From Sisyra terminalis (taxonomy: Eukaryota; Arthropoda; Insecta; Neuroptera; Sisyridae), in the NCBI GenBank assembly GCA_958496175.1, contig OY292274.1, forward strand, positions 57,546,630 through 57,610,629: 64,000 nucleotides of DNA, read 5' to 3'. The position numbers and the translations under genes were made by a program. Every line of letters starts with the position of its first letter. Positions within the stretch are counted from its first letter, which is position 1. This document shows, piece by piece, positions 63,733-64,000 of this stretch. A model generated the notes under the pieces. It saw only the letters and a program-made list of their open reading frames with translations. It did no database searches and was not told where the DNA came from.

Positions 63733-64000
63733 AGGATTTTAGGCTTTCCAACATTGATAACAATGAAAAAATTAACCTTTTTGCTATAAGGTTTGAACTA
63801 AGGATTCCCTTGTCACTTAGAAATTACCTTCGATTATTTTATTTATTTTATGGTCAGCATTGGAAGCATGGGACCATTTACGCCATGGTCCATGGTTCCG
63901 TTTCCTTTTATTTTTGCTGGTACTACATTTTTTCATTCCTTTCAATCGCCTTTTTCTTCCTCCATCTTAAATTACTGTCCCCCTTGTGGGTTGTTAATTT
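63733..64000. other. Probable 3' flank of the LINE remnant
   Basis: Less AT-rich than the preceding region, with no open frame recognised. It may be the retrotransposon's 3' UTR running past the window edge. Inference only. Confidence 0.35.

Noticed and set aside
1..64000. CRISPR arrays, bacterial operons or viral genes
   Set aside because: No regularly spaced direct repeats, no ribosome-binding-site/operon organisation and no viral protein signatures. The window is eukaryotic chromosomal DNA.

Overview
This is an AT-rich window of an animal nuclear genome, almost certainly an insect or close arthropod. The evidence is GT-AG introns in AT-rich sequence, insect-like sequences for the conserved nuclear genes, and a load of decayed transposons typical of arthropods. 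I cannot name the order or species. There is no sign of prokaryotic sequence, CRISPR, operons or a virus.

Layout: three multi-exon protein genes occupy about 15 kb. (1) A plus-strand transcriptional adaptor Ada2b gene (2065-5491, 11 exons, 490 residues: ZZ finger, SANT/Myb, ADA2 core, C-terminal SWIRM). (2) Convergent to it on the minus strand, a ZC2HC1C-like double C2HC zinc-finger gene (7001-9804, with 5' exons probably further right). (3) A minus-strand gene for a small pleckstrin-homology protein with a Cys/Gly/Trp-bearing tail (37912-44146, 7 coding exons including an 18-nt microexon). All exon phases in the three models join without a stop, which is strong support.

The rest is intergenic or intronic. 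It holds two diverged copies of a repetitive arthropod protein family (about 16.86-18.67 kb and 39.98-41.47 kb), each broken by later insertions. It also holds a LINE remnant (32.1-32.5 kb), another LINE C-terminal remnant (63.6 kb), a hAT transposase tail split by a foldback MITE (55.5-56.1 kb), several other inverted-repeat elements, a SINE-like insertion with an 11-bp target duplication, an inverted pair of a long interspersed repeat (24.3-25.3 and 50.9-52.0 kb), and local tandem repeats. A higher-GC island at 23.46-23.76 kb with an E-box may be a promoter or 5' UTR exon.

The most unusual structure is a 354-bp foldback insertion at 17792-18145 with 12-bp target duplications. Both arms carry a hairpin flanked by CTGAAGA and GAAA, which resembles the hammerhead-ribozyme core found in Penelope-like elements. 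Related hairpin/GAAACG motifs recur near 52.05, 52.25, 58.0 and 58.2 kb. I found no convincing new multi-gene system. The three genes are unrelated housekeeping or regulatory genes, and neighbour context does not tie their functions together.
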